NCBI GenBank assembly: GCA_937873205.1
Contig: CALMVO010000073.1
Coordinates: 1 to 32,367, forward strand
Source of the DNA: an uncultured Acetobacteraceae bacterium
GTDB lineage: Bacteria > Pseudomonadota > Alphaproteobacteria > Acetobacterales > Acetobacteraceae
Length of the DNA stretch: 32,367 nucleotides
Direction of reading: 5' to 3'
Positions within the stretch are counted from its first letter, which is position 1; each line of letters begins with the position of its first letter. This document shows positions 6,937-16,141 of this stretch, one piece after another. A program made the translations under genes and the position numbers. The notes beneath the pieces are model-generated. The model did no database searches. It saw nothing but the letters and a program-made list of their open reading frames with translations, and had not been told where the DNA came from.

Positions 6937-8838
6937 TCAGGTCTTCTCGGGCAGGTTGGGAATCGGCCGGCCGATCAGGTAGCCCTGGATCTCCTCGCAG
7001 CCATGCGCATCGAGGAAAGCCAGCTGCTCCTCGGTCTCGACGCCCTCGGCGCAGCTGGTCATGCCGAGCGACTGCACCATCTGCAGCACGCTGCGGGTGA
7101 TCGCCTCGGCGCGGCGGTCGTGCCCCAGCGCGGCCACGAACTGGCGGTCGAGCTTCACCTGGTCGAACGGGTAGGTGCCGAGCGTGCCCAGGCACGAATA
7201 GCCGGTGCCGAAATCGTCGAGCGCCAGCCGGACCCCCATCGCCCGCACCTGCGACAGCTCGCGCCGCAGATTGCCGTCCTCGCCCAGCGACTTGCGCTCC
7301 GACAGCTCGATCTGCAGCCGGTTGGGGTCGAGCCCGGTCTCGTCCAGCACCCGGCGCAGCAGCCGGGCCAGCCGCCCGTGCGACAGCCAGACCGGCGACA
7401 CGTTCACCGACACCCCCAGCGCCTGCTCCCAGGACTGCGCCTCGCGGCAGGCCGCCTCCAGCACCCAGGCGTCGATCTGCTCGATCAGCCCGCCGGCCTC
7501 GGCGACCGGGATGAACAGGTCCGGCATCACCTCGCCGCGCCCGGGCCGGTTCCAGCGCACCAGCGCCTCGAAGCTCACCACCCGCTCGGTGGCGGTGTCG
7601 ATCGCCGGCATCCAGTTTAGGTGGAAGGCGCCCTGCGCCACCGCCGCCTGCAGGTCCTGCTCGAGGCCGGTGGAGAGCGTGTAGGCGTCGATGAGCGCGG
7701 CGCTGGCGCGGGTGTGCCGGCCATCGCCGTGGAGCTTGCCCTGCGCCAGCGCCGCCTCCGAGGCCAGCAGCAGGCCGGGTACGTCCTGCGCATCGGCCGG
7801 GCAGAGCGCCATGCCAAGCGAGGGCCGCAGCGGCAGCTCCAGGGTCTCGAGCTGGATCGGCTCGCGAAGCCGCTCCATCATCCGGAGCGCCATCGCCTCG
7901 GCGTCGCTGGCGCCGATGCGGCCGGGCGCGACCAGCGCGAAGCCGCTGCCGCCGAGATGGGCCAGGAAGCCTGGGATCGGCGCCAGCGTCCGCAGACGAT
8001 CGGCCGCCTGCTTCAGGAACCGGTCGGCGATCTCGCGGCCATACATCTCGTTCAGGGTCGCCAACCGGCCGAAATCGATTCGGAACAGCGCGGCACCCGA
8101 TGTGGCACCGACGGTGGCGCCGGCCGGCGCCGTCGCGTCCATGGTCGCCTGCTCCAGGTAGCGTTCCAGCCCCTGCCGGCCGGGCAGCGCGGTCAGCGCG
8201 TCGATGCCGGCCGGCTCGCTCGGCAGCGCCTCCCGCTGCATGGCCAGCAGGGCGCCGGCTGCGCGGGCCAGGTCGGACAGCGTGACCAGCACGTCGCGGC
8301 CGTAGCGGCGCGGCTCGCGGTCCAGCAGGAACAGGACGCCGACCGCGTCGTTGGCCTGATTGCGGATCGTGGCCCCGGCATAGGCGCAGAACCCGGTGTT
8401 GCGCTCGTACGCGGGCGCCCGCGCGAACGTGGGATCGGAGGCGAGGTCGGGGATCTCGGTGGTCATGCGCCGCCGGCGGCTCATCTGCGCTCGCAGGATC
8501 GAGACCGGCAGCATCTGGCCCTGGGTCATGCCCTGGGCCGGGCCGGAGACCGCGTGCACCTGCAGGCCGGACGCCTCCTCGATCACCAGGACCGCCAGCC
8601 GGCTGCCGGTGCAGCGGGCGGCCAGCCGGGTGAAGACCATGAACGGGGTCTCGGTGGCCGCGATCTCCTCGTCGCGCACCGGGGAGCGCGGCAGCGCCAG
8701 GCGCTGCGCCGACCGCCGCTCGGGGGCGGCCGCCTCGCCCCGGTGCCCGTCGGGATCGCCGTCGCCCAGGGCTCCGCCATCCCCATCCGGAGCCGCCGGC
8801 TCGTAGGGGACGAGCGGATCGGGCGCGCTGTCTGTCAT
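6937..8838 (-). CDS. GAF - degenerate GGDEF - EAL protein (c-di-GMP phosphodiesterase)
   Basis: Protein of 633 residues without membrane segments. Order: a charged, disordered N-terminus (1-60), a GAF-type sensor domain (about 62-205), a GGDEF-like domain (about 212-375) and an EAL domain (about 385-630). The GGDEF signature reads GGSGF at 296-300, so cyclase activity is very unlikely. The EAL domain looks active: FEALVRW at 423-429, SVNVS, QIELSE, LDDFGTGYS at 540-548, VKLDRQF, AEGVET and QGYLIG are all kept. It should hydrolyse cyclic di-GMP to pGpG in the cytoplasm, with GAF and the dead GGDEF acting as regulatory inputs. The ATG at 8838 is preceded by AGAGGCGACC; the open frame reaches 27 codons further upstream without a good ribosome site. 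Confidence 0.92.
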   Translation of the reverse strand: MTDSAPDPLVPYEPAAPDGDGGALGDGDPDGHRGEAAAPERRSAQRLALPRSPVRDEEIAATETPFMVFTRLAARCTGSRLAVLVIEEASGLQVHAVSGPAQGMTQGQMLPVSILRAQMSRRRRMTTEIPDLASDPTFARAPAYERNTGFCAYAGATIRNQANDAVGVLFLLDREPRRYGRDVLVTLSDLARAAGALLAMQREALPSEPAGIDALTALPGRQGLERYLEQATMDATAPAGATVGATSGAALFRIDFGRLATLNEMYGREIADRFLKQAADRLRTLAPIPGFLAHLGGSGFALVAPGRIGASDAEAMALRMMERLREPIQLETLELPLRPSLGMALCPADAQDVPGLLLASEAALAQGKLHGDGRHTRASAALIDAYTLSTGLEQDLQAAVAQGAFHLNWMPAIDTATERVVSFEALVRWNRPGRGEVMPDLFIPVAEAGGLIEQIDAWVLEAACREAQSWEQALGVSVNVSPVWLSHGRLARLLRRVLDETGLDPNRLQIELSERKSLGEDGNLRRELSQVRAMGVRLALDDFGTGYSCLGTLGTYPFDQVKLDRQFVAALGHDRRAEAITRSVLQMVQSLGMTSCAEGVETEEQLAFLDAHGCEEIQGYLIGRPIPNLPEKT

Positions 8839-8962
8839 GGTCGCCTCTGGTGCCTGGAAGCGGCGCCTACGTCCGGTTGTGGTCGGCGTCAAACTCGTCT
8901 GCCTGTAGTGCGGGCGCAAGATGCACTGCCGTAACGTTAGTGTTCACCTTTGGGTCCGTCCT

Positions 8963-11068
8963 TCAACCGGAGGTCAGCGTCCGCGCCGCATGGCTGCGTC
9001 CCATCAGCGCCAGCAGCAGCCGGATCGGCGCGCCGCGCGGGCCGTCCAGCCCGGGATCGCGCGCCAGCAGCCGCTCCGCATCCTGCCAGGCGCGCCGGAC
9101 CTGCCGGTCCAGGTCGACGAGGCGGGCCAGCCGGTACCCGGGCAGGCCGGACTGCCGCCGGCCCATCAGGTCGCCCCCGCCGCGGATGCGGAAATCCTCG
9201 TCGGCGATCGCGAAGCCGTCCTCGGTATCGCGCAGCAGCGCCAGCCGGCGCCGCGCGGTGGCGCCCAGCGCGTCGGCGTGCAGCAGCAGGCAGTAGCTGG
9301 CCGCGGCACCCCGCCCGACCCGGCCGCGCAGCTGGTGCAGCTGGGCCAGCCCGAACCGCTCGGCATGCTCGACCACCATCACGGTGGCGGACGGGATGTC
9401 GACGCCGACCTCGATCACCGTGGTCGCCACCAGGATGCGGGTGCGGCCGGCGGCGAAATCGGCCAGCGCCGCCTCGCGCACCGGGACATCCTGGCGTCCG
9501 TGCGCCAGCCCGACCTGGCCCGGGAAGCGCTCGGCCAGGCCGGCATGGCGGGCCTCGGCGGCGGCGAGGTCGAGCAGCTCGCTCTCGGCCACCAGCGGGC
9601 ACACCCAGAACACCCTGGCACCGCCGGCCAGCGCCCGGCCGATCGCCGCCAGCATCTCCGCCTCGGCGCCGATCGGGTGCAGCGTGGTGCGGATGGGCTG
9701 CCGCCCGGCCGGCTTCTCGTCGAGCCGGCTCACCTGCATCTCCCCATACTGGGTCAGCAGCACGGTGCGCGGGATCGGCGTCGCCGTCATCACCAGCACG
9801 TCGGTGTCGGTGCCCTTGTCGCCCAGCAGCAGCCGCTGCTCGACGCCGAAGCGGTGCTGCTCGTCGATCACCGCGAGGCCGAGGTCGCGGAACCGCACGC
9901 CGTCCTGGAACAGCGCGTGGGTGCCGACCGCCAGCGGCGCGTCGCCGGTCGCCAGCGCCGTCAGCGCCGCCCGCCGCGCGGCGCCCTTCAGGCTGCCGGT
10001 CAGCAGCGCCACCGGCACCGGCGAGAGGCGCGACAGCGTGTGGTGGTGCTGGCGGGCCAGGATCTCGGTCGGCGCCATCAGGCAGGCCTGCGCCCCGGCC
10101 TCGACCGCGCGCAGCATCGCCAGCAGCGCCACCAGCGTCTTGCCGGCGCCGACGTCGCCCTGCAGCAGCCGCAGCATCCGGGTCGGGCGGGCGAGGTCGG
10201 CGTCGATCTCGGCCAGCGCGCGGCGCTGCGCCCCGGTCGGCGCGTGGCCGAAGCGGGCCAGCGCCTGCGACCGCAGCCGCTCGTCGCCGACCAGCGCCCG
10301 CCCGCAGCGGCTCCGCGCCGCCAGCCGCGCCTGGCCGATCGCCACCTGGTCGGCCAGCAGCTCGTCGCAGGCCAGCCGGGCCCGCGCCGCGGCGTCTCGC
10401 GTCGGCCGCTCCGCGTCCGGACCGCCTGGCAGATGCAGCGTCCGCAGCGCCTCGCCGAAGCCGGGCCAGCCCTCGCGACGCACCAGCACCGGATCGAGCC
10501 ATTCCGGCAGCTCCGGCAGCCGGGCCAGCGCCAGCCGGATCGCGCGGCCGAGCAGCCGCCCGGACAGCCCGGCGGTGAGTGGCCACACCGCCTCCAGCTC
10601 TGGGATGAACCCGTTGCCGCCGGCCACCACCACCAGATGGTCCGGGTGCGGCATCGACAGCCGGTTGCCGTATGCCTCCACCACACCGGACACCAGCAGC
10701 GCCTGGCCGGGGGCGAGCTGCCGGGCCCGCGCGCCGTTGAAGAACACCAGCTCCAGGCTGCCGGTGCCGTCGTTGACCAGCACCCGCCAGGGCTGGCGCG
10801 GCCGCGACGGCGCCTCGATGCGGCCGACGGTCACCGGCAGCGTGGCGATCCGCCCCGGCTCCAGCGCCGCCAGCGTCGGGCGGTAGCGCCGGTCGATCAC
10901 GCTCTCGGGCAGGTGGAACAGCAGGTCGACGACCCGGGTCCCGCCGACGGCGCGCGCGATCAGCCCGGCGATGCCGGGACCGACCCCGGGCAGGCCGGTG
11001 AGCGGCGCCAGCAGCGGCTCCAGCAGGCCGGTCGTCGGGGCCCGGGACCCGTCCTGCCGCTCCGGCAT
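8963..11068 (-). CDS. recG: ATP-dependent DNA helicase RecG
   Basis: Superfamily 2 helicase of 701 residues, the usual RecG length, that regresses stalled forks and processes Holliday and D-loop structures. An N-terminal wedge domain with an OB fold (about 30-180) precedes the motor. Motifs: GDVGAGKT (Walker A, 304-311), MAPTEILARQH (Ia), VIDEQHRFGVEQR (Walker B/DEQH box), MTATPIPRT (III), ATTVIEVGVDIP and QLRGRVGRG (V and VI), then the RecG C-terminal DFRIRGGGDLMGRRQSG. The ATG at 11068 was chosen because MPERQ...LLEPLLAPLTGLPGVG begins where RecG proteins normally start; the frame is open upstream into the sdhE promoter gap. It is divergent from sdhE-mfd, a neighbour set common in alphaproteobacteria. 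Confidence 0.96.
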   Translation of the reverse strand: MPERQDGSRAPTTGLLEPLLAPLTGLPGVGPGIAGLIARAVGGTRVVDLLFHLPESVIDRRYRPTLAALEPGRIATLPVTVGRIEAPSRPRQPWRVLVNDGTGSLELVFFNGARARQLAPGQALLVSGVVEAYGNRLSMPHPDHLVVVAGGNGFIPELEAVWPLTAGLSGRLLGRAIRLALARLPELPEWLDPVLVRREGWPGFGEALRTLHLPGGPDAERPTRDAAARARLACDELLADQVAIGQARLAARSRCGRALVGDERLRSQALARFGHAPTGAQRRALAEIDADLARPTRMLRLLQGDVGAGKTLVALLAMLRAVEAGAQACLMAPTEILARQHHHTLSRLSPVPVALLTGSLKGAARRAALTALATGDAPLAVGTHALFQDGVRFRDLGLAVIDEQHRFGVEQRLLLGDKGTDTDVLVMTATPIPRTVLLTQYGEMQVSRLDEKPAGRQPIRTTLHPIGAEAEMLAAIGRALAGGARVFWVCPLVAESELLDLAAAEARHAGLAERFPGQVGLAHGRQDVPVREAALADFAAGRTRILVATTVIEVGVDIPSATVMVVEHAERFGLAQLHQLRGRVGRGAAASYCLLLHADALGATARRRLALLRDTEDGFAIADEDFRIRGGGDLMGRRQSGLPGYRLARLVDLDRQVRRAWQDAERLLARDPGLDGPRGAPIRLLLALMGRSHAARTLTSG

Positions 11069-11169
11069 CCTGACCACGCGGTATCGCTGCCTTTCGAGCC
11101 GACGGGCTGCCAGTGGGCTGCCAGGTGGGCTGACACGGGAAGGGGCCGTCGCTATATGACAGCCCGCCC

Positions 11170-11490
11170 ATGGAACCAAACGCCATCCCGACCGAACCCG
11201 CGTCCGATGCCCCGCCCCTCGACACGCGCCGCCGCCGCATCCTGTTCCGGGCCACCCATCGCGGCACCCACGAGACCGACCTGCTGATCGGCGGCTTCGT
11301 CACCCCCCGCATCGCCGGCTTCACCGACGCCGATCTCGACGCGCTGGAGGAGCTCATGGAGCTGCCCGACGTCGACCTCGCCGACTGGCTGATGGGCCGC
11401 CGCGCGATCCCGCCCGAGTGCGACACCCCGATGCTGCGGGCGGTGCTGGCGGCGGCGCGGGCGCGGCCGTTCGACCAGATGGGCCGCTAA
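11170..11490 (+). CDS. sdhE: FAD assembly factor SdhE (succinate dehydrogenase assembly)
   Basis: Small protein of 106 residues of the SdhE/Sdh5 family, which helps covalent attachment of FAD to the succinate dehydrogenase flavoprotein SdhA. The conserved block RRRILFRATHRGTHETDLLIGGF contains the RGxxE motif (RGTHE), and the helical remainder ends with LPDVDLADWLMGRRAIPPE, the usual DL-W-- G segment. The N-terminus is about 18 residues longer than in Escherichia coli. The stop overlaps the mfd start (TAATG), so the two are translationally coupled. A 101-bp gap separates it from divergent recG and must hold promoters for both directions, though no clear hexamers stand out. Confidence 0.93.
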   Translation: MEPNAIPTEPASDAPPLDTRRRRILFRATHRGTHETDLLIGGFVTPRIAGFTDADLDALEELMELPDVDLADWLMGRRAIPPECDTPMLRAVLAAARARPFDQMGR

Positions 11491-14400
11491 TGCCGGCCGA
11501 GGCCGTGGCCACCACCACCACCGTATGGGGCGTGCCGGAGGGCTACGACGCTGTGCTGCTGGCCCGCCGGCAGACGCCCTTCGGCGGCGAGCATGACGGC
11601 CCGCTGCTGCACGTGATGCGCGACGATGCCGGCCTCGCCCGCCTCGCCGACCTCCTCGCTTACGTGCGGCCGGAGGCCGAGATCCTGCGCTTCCCGGCCT
11701 GGGACTGCCTGCCCTACGACCGCGCCTCGCCGAACCCGGCCATCGTCTCCGAGCGCGTCGCCACGCTCACCCGGCTGCTGGAGGCGTCCGCGGCGCCGCG
11801 GATCGTGCTCACCACGGTGAACGCGCTGGTGCAGCGCGTGCCGCCGCGCAGCACCTTCGCCGGCCAGTCGCTGTCGGTGCGGTCGGGCGAGAGCCTGGAC
11901 GTCGCCTTCCTGATCGAGGTGCTGGTCGCCAACGGCTACAACCGCACCGACACGGTGATGGAGCCGGGCGAGTTCGCCACCCGCGGCGGCATCGTCGACG
12001 TGTTCCCGTCGGGCGAAGACGAGCCGGTGCGGCTCGACCTGTTCGGCGACGAGGTCGAGAACATCCGCCGCTTCGACCCGGCGACGCAGCGCTCCGCCGG
12101 CCGCCTCGACGCGCTGGTGCTGCGGCCGGTCTCGGAGATCTCGTTCGACCCGGACAGCGTCAGCCGCTTCCGCACCGGCTGGCGCGAGCGCTTCGGGGCC
12201 GAGGCGGCGAACGATCCGATCTACCACAGCGTCTCCGACGCCCGCCGCCACGTCGGCGTCGAGCACTGGATGCCGCTGTTCCACGACGCGCTGGAGACCC
12301 TGGTCGACTACCTGCCCGGCGTCTCGGTCAGCCTGGAGCACCAGGCGATGGAGGTGCTGGCGGCCCGGCTGGAGATGATCGCCGACCACGCCCAGGCCCG
12401 CACCCTGCCCACCCGCGACGGTGAGGTGGCGTACCGCCCGCTGCCGCCCGGGCTGCTCTACCTCGACCGCGCCGGCTGGGACGCCATGCTGGCGCGGCTG
12501 CCGGTGCTGGCGTTCAGCCCGTTCGCCAAGCCGGACGATTCCGACGGCCACGACGCCGGCGGCCGGCCGGGGATCATGTTCGCGCGCAGCCTGCCGGCCG
12601 GACAGCGCGACGGCGTGTTCGCCATGCTGCGCGACCAGGCCGCCAAGTGGGCGGGCCGGCAGCGCCGCTGCGTCGTCACCGCCTGGACCCGCGGCTCGCG
12701 CGAGCGCATCGGCACGCTGCTGAAGGAGGCCGGGCTCGAGGTCGAGGCCATCGGCGCCTGGGCCGGGGTCGCGACGCTGAAGCCCGGCCGCGTCGGGCTG
12801 CTGACGCTGGGGCTGGAGCGCGGCTTCACGTCGCCGCTGGGCCCCGACGCGGTGTCTCCCGCCCTGGGCGGCCTCGCCCTGGTGTCGGAGCAGGACCTGC
12901 TCGGCGAGCGCATCGCGCGGCCGCCGCGCCGCGCCAAGCGCGCCGCCCAATTCATCGCCGAGGCCACCGAGATCGCCGAGGGCGACCTGGTCGTGCACCA
13001 GGATTACGGCATCGGCCGCTATGACGGCCTGGAGACCATCGGCATCGACCGCGGCAGCCTCGCCAGCGTGCCGCACGCCTGCCTGCGGCTGATCTACGAC
13101 GGCGCCCAGAAGCTGTTCCTGCCGGTCGAGAACATTGAGCTGCTGAGCCGCTTCGGCTCTGAGCAGAACGGCGTGGCGCTGGACAAGCTCGGTGGCGCGT
13201 CCTGGCAGAACCGCAAGTCCAAGATGAAGCAGCGCATCCGCGACATGGCGGGCGAGCTGATCCGCACCGCCGCCGCGCGCCAGACCCGCGACGCGCCGAG
13301 CCTGGCGCCGGCGGAGGGCAGCTGGGACGAGTTCTGCGCCCGCTTCCCGTTCGTCGAGACCGAGGACCAGACCCGCGCCATCGCCGACGTGCTGGAGGAC
13401 CTGGCCGCCGGCCGGCCGATGGACCGTCTGATCTGCGGCGACGTCGGCTTCGGCAAGACCGAGGTGGCGCGGCGCGGGGGCTGCGTCGCCGCCCGGTGCG
13501 GCGCGCAGGGCGCCGTCGTGGGGGCGCCCACGCTGCTGGCGCGCCAGCACGCCCGCACCTTCGCCGCCCGCTTCGAGGGCCTGCCGGTGCGGGTCGAGCA
13601 GCTCTCCCGCATGGTCTCGCCCAAGGACGCCGCCCTGGTGAAGAAGGGCGTCGCCGACGGCGACGTCAACATCGTGGTCGGCACCCATGCGCTGCTGGCC
13701 AAGGGCGTCGAGTTCGCCGATCTCGGCCTGCTGATCGTCGACGAGGAGCAGCATTTCGGCGTCGCCCATAAGGAGAAGCTGAAGGCGCTGCGGGAGGACG
13801 TGCACGTCCTGACCCTATCCGCGACGCCGATCCCGCGCACGCTCCAGCTGGCACTCACCGGCGTGCGCGAGATGAGCCTGATCGCGACCCCGCCCGCCGA
13901 CCGGCTTGCGGTGCGCACCTTCATCATGCCGTTCGACTCCGTGGTGATCCGGGAGGCGCTGCAGCGCGAGCGCTTCCGCGGCGGCCAGGTGTTCTGCGTG
14001 GTGCCGCGCATCGAGGACCTCGACCGCATGGCCGAGCGGCTGCGCGAGATCGCCCCCGACGCCCGCCTGGCACAGGCGCACGGACGCCTCACCCCGACCG
14101 AGCTCGAGCGGGTGATGACCGAGTTCGGCGACGGGCGCTACGACATCCTGCTCTCCACCAACATCGTCGAGAGCGGCCTCGACATGCCCGCCGTGAACAC
14201 GCTGCTGATCTACCGCGCCGACATGTTCGGGCTGGGCCAGCTCTACCAGCTGCGCGGCCGCGTCGGCCGCGGCAAGCAGCGCGGCTACGCCTACCTCACC
14301 TGGCCGCAGCAGCACCGGCTGTCGCCCGCCGCCGAGAAGCGGCTGGAGGTGATGCAGACGCTGGACCAGCTCGGCGCCGGCTTCACGCTGGCCAGCCACG

Positions 14401-15011
14401 ACCTCGACCTGCGCGGCGCGGGCAACCTGCTCGGCGACGAGCAGTCCGGCCACATCCGCGAGGTCGGCATCGAGCTCTACCAGCAGATGCTGGAGGACGC
14501 CGTCGCCGACCTCCGCCGCGAGAAGGGCCGCCGCAAGGCCGAGGACCGGGACTGGACGCCCAACATCGTGCTCGGCCTGCCGGTGCTGATCCCCGAGACC
14601 TACGTGCCCGACCTGCCGGTCCGCCTCGGCCTCTACCGCCGCATCGGCGCACTCACCAGCGACCCGGAGACCGAGGCGATGGCCGCCGAGCTGGTCGACC
14701 GCTTCGGCCCGCTGCCCGACGAGGTCGAGACCCTGCTGCAGGTGGTGACTCTGAAGCGCCTGTGCCGCGCCGCCGGGGTCGAGAAGCTGGAGGCCGGGCC
14801 GAAGGGCATGGTGGTGCAGTTCCGCGGCAACAGCTTCCGCAACCCGGCCGGGCTTGTCGCCTGGATCGGGGCCAAGAATGCTGACATGCGGCTGCGCCCG
14901 GACCACAAGCTGGCGATCTCGCGCGAGATGACCACGGCTGCGCGCATCAACCTCGCCCGCGACGTGGTCGGCACCCTAAACCGCATCGCCGAGGAGGCGC
15001 GCGCGGCGTAG
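11490..15011 (+). CDS. mfd: Transcription-repair coupling factor Mfd
   Basis: ATP-dependent translocase of 1,173 residues that removes RNA polymerase stalled at lesions and recruits UvrA. Order: UvrB-like N-terminal module (about 20-340), a linker domain, the RNA polymerase interaction domain (VHQDYGIGRYDGLETI near 503), the RecG-like motor, and the C-terminal TRCF domain ending near 1,150. Motor motifs: GDVGFGKT at 650-657, LLIVDEEQHFGV, TLSATPIPRTLQL, STNIVESGLDMPAVNTLLIYRADMFGLGQLYQLRGRVGR. Residues 661-680, right after Walker A, deviate strongly: the usual (L/M)RAAF and VPTTLLA read RRGGC and GAPTLLA, with most changes being to G in the DNA. The reading frame is intact. The ATG 11490 overlaps the sdhE stop. 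Confidence 0.95.
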   Translation: MPAEAVATTTTVWGVPEGYDAVLLARRQTPFGGEHDGPLLHVMRDDAGLARLADLLAYVRPEAEILRFPAWDCLPYDRASPNPAIVSERVATLTRLLEASAAPRIVLTTVNALVQRVPPRSTFAGQSLSVRSGESLDVAFLIEVLVANGYNRTDTVMEPGEFATRGGIVDVFPSGEDEPVRLDLFGDEVENIRRFDPATQRSAGRLDALVLRPVSEISFDPDSVSRFRTGWRERFGAEAANDPIYHSVSDARRHVGVEHWMPLFHDALETLVDYLPGVSVSLEHQAMEVLAARLEMIADHAQARTLPTRDGEVAYRPLPPGLLYLDRAGWDAMLARLPVLAFSPFAKPDDSDGHDAGGRPGIMFARSLPAGQRDGVFAMLRDQAAKWAGRQRRCVVTAWTRGSRERIGTLLKEAGLEVEAIGAWAGVATLKPGRVGLLTLGLERGFTSPLGPDAVSPALGGLALVSEQDLLGERIARPPRRAKRAAQFIAEATEIAEGDLVVHQDYGIGRYDGLETIGIDRGSLASVPHACLRLIYDGAQKLFLPVENIELLSRFGSEQNGVALDKLGGASWQNRKSKMKQRIRDMAGELIRTAAARQTRDAPSLAPAEGSWDEFCARFPFVETEDQTRAIADVLEDLAAGRPMDRLICGDVGFGKTEVARRGGCVAARCGAQGAVVGAPTLLARQHARTFAARFEGLPVRVEQLSRMVSPKDAALVKKGVADGDVNIVVGTHALLAKGVEFADLGLLIVDEEQHFGVAHKEKLKALREDVHVLTLSATPIPRTLQLALTGVREMSLIATPPADRLAVRTFIMPFDSVVIREALQRERFRGGQVFCVVPRIEDLDRMAERLREIAPDARLAQAHGRLTPTELERVMTEFGDGRYDILLSTNIVESGLDMPAVNTLLIYRADMFGLGQLYQLRGRVGRGKQRGYAYLTWPQQHRLSPAAEKRLEVMQTLDQLGAGFTLASHDLDLRGAGNLLGDEQSGHIREVGIELYQQMLEDAVADLRREKGRRKAEDRDWTPNIVLGLPVLIPETYVPDLPVRLGLYRRIGALTSDPETEAMAAELVDRFGPLPDEVETLLQVVTLKRLCRAAGVEKLEAGPKGMVVQFRGNSFRNPAGLVAWIGAKNADMRLRPDHKLAISREMTTAARINLARDVVGTLNRIAEEARAA

Positions 15012-15088
15012 GGGTCAGGAGCACCGCATGGACGGCTGCCGCAATGCGGCCGATGTAGCCCATCGCGGCCATGCGGAACGTGCCAGTG

Positions 15089-15643
15089 TCAGTCGAGGGC
15101 GCGGTCGAGCAGCGTCGGCAGCAGGCTTCTCGCCCGCTCGGTGGTGCCGGGGCGCGCCATCTCCAGGATCGTGATTCCCTCCATGATCGCCAGCACCGCC
15201 ACGGCCCTCGCCTCGCGGTCCGGCGACGGCAGCAGCCGGCCGGCGATCCAGTCGAGCCAAGCCCCGACCGTGTGGTCCGCGACCTCGCGGTAGGGTGCCT
15301 CGCCGCGGGCCGCCCGCACGATCACGTCGGTCCAGACCCGCATGAACGGTGCCGTGGCCGGGTCGATGCCGGCCCGCATCATGTCGCCGAGGAACTTGGC
15401 TGCCGTGTCCGGCGCGCCCGCGTCCGCCGCGTCCTGCAGCACCGCCATCCGCCCCGAGATGCACGCGAGCACGGCCCGCACCAGCGCGTCCTTGGTGCCG
15501 AAATGGTAGAGCAGCATGCGTCCGCTGGTGGATAGGCGGCCCGCCAACCCCCGGAGGGCGAGCGCGTCGAGGCCATCCTCGAGCACGATCGTGGCGATCG
15601 CCTCGACGAGCTCGGCGCGCCGGGCAGTTTCGTTCGACGCCAT
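15089..15643 (-). CDS. TetR-family transcriptional regulator
   Basis: Protein of 184 residues with an N-terminal TetR helix-turn-helix (about 8-60): VEAIATIVLEDGLDALALRGLAGRLSTSGRMLLYHFGTKDALVRAVL. The recognition helix and the YHFGTKDAL segment match the family; the C-terminal ligand domain is unassigned. It is divergent from the small membrane protein at 15711, with a 67-bp gap holding inverted repeats, so it most likely represses itself and that gene and is released by an unknown small molecule. The ATG at 15643 is the only sensible start. Confidence 0.9.
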   Translation of the reverse strand: MASNETARRAELVEAIATIVLEDGLDALALRGLAGRLSTSGRMLLYHFGTKDALVRAVLACISGRMAVLQDAADAGAPDTAAKFLGDMMRAGIDPATAPFMRVWTDVIVRAARGEAPYREVADHTVGAWLDWIAGRLLPSPDREARAVAVLAIMEGITILEMARPGTTERARSLLPTLLDRALD

Positions 15644-15652
15644 CGACTTCCT

Positions 15653-15695
15653 GTAGCAGGTGTTACGTCAGTCTGCTACGTAACGGCTGTTACGC
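15653..15695. promoter_or_regulatory. Candidate TetR operator cluster
   Basis: The 67-bp gap between the divergent TetR and membrane-protein genes holds interleaved inverted repeats: GTAGCAG (15653-15659) with CTGCTAC (15673-15679), and GTTACGT (15662-15668) with ACGTAAC (15678-15684). A further GTTACG lies at 15689-15694, making a spaced repeat of the same half-site. Placement is that of a self-regulating TetR operator overlapping both promoters. Binding is inferred. Confidence 0.6.
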
Positions 15696-15710
15696 AAGGG
15701 GACGTCCGAC

Positions 15711-16130
15711 ATGCTCGACAAGCGACAGCTGGCAATCCTGTGCGCCGGCGGCGCCGCGTTCTGGTTTGCCGATGCGCTCTGGATCCGATCGGCGCCGGTT
15801 CTCGTCCTCGATCCGCTCTGGGGCGATGTCGGCTTCCTGCTCAGCGTTCCGGTGGCGTGGATGTGTGTCCGGCTGTGCCAGCGTCTGGCCGGCCTCGATG
15901 GGATGCAGCTGGTCCCGGGCGTCACGCTCCTGGTGATCGTGGCGGCACTGGTCCACGCGTCGGCGCTCCGCTGGGCGCCGGGCCTCTACGGCGACGACCA
16001 TGTGGGCCGCCTCGGGAGCGCGTGGCTGCTCTGGATCTACGGCCTGATCCTCGGCTTCGCCTTGCTCTCGGCGCGGCGGGCGGGGCGGACGCGGCTGGTT
16101 CCCGCCATCGCGGCCTCGAACAGGGGGTGA
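15711..16130 (+). CDS. Small four-helix membrane protein, unknown function
   Basis: Protein of 139 residues with four hydrophobic segments: about 8-25 (AILCAGGAAFWFADALW), 37-58 (GDVGFLLSVPVAWMCVRLC), 68-88 (LVPGVTLLVIVAALVHASAL) and 105-122 (LLWIYGLILGFALLS). AAGGGG lies about 8-14 nt upstream of the ATG, a fair ribosome site. It resembles small uncharacterised inner-membrane proteins of the DUF5367 kind, but I cannot confirm the family. Its position opposite a TetR regulator with a shared operator-like region suggests that it is the regulated target, perhaps an efflux or stress-response component. Confidence 0.7.
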   Translation: MLDKRQLAILCAGGAAFWFADALWIRSAPVLVLDPLWGDVGFLLSVPVAWMCVRLCQRLAGLDGMQLVPGVTLLVIVAALVHASALRWAPGLYGDDHVGRLGSAWLLWIYGLILGFALLSARRAGRTRLVPAIAASNRG

Positions 16131-16141
16131 CGGTTTCGTTC

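Noticed and set aside
7877-7940. Active diguanylate cyclase in the GGDEF-like domain
   Set aside because: The signature is GGSGF, lacking the acidic residues needed for catalysis.
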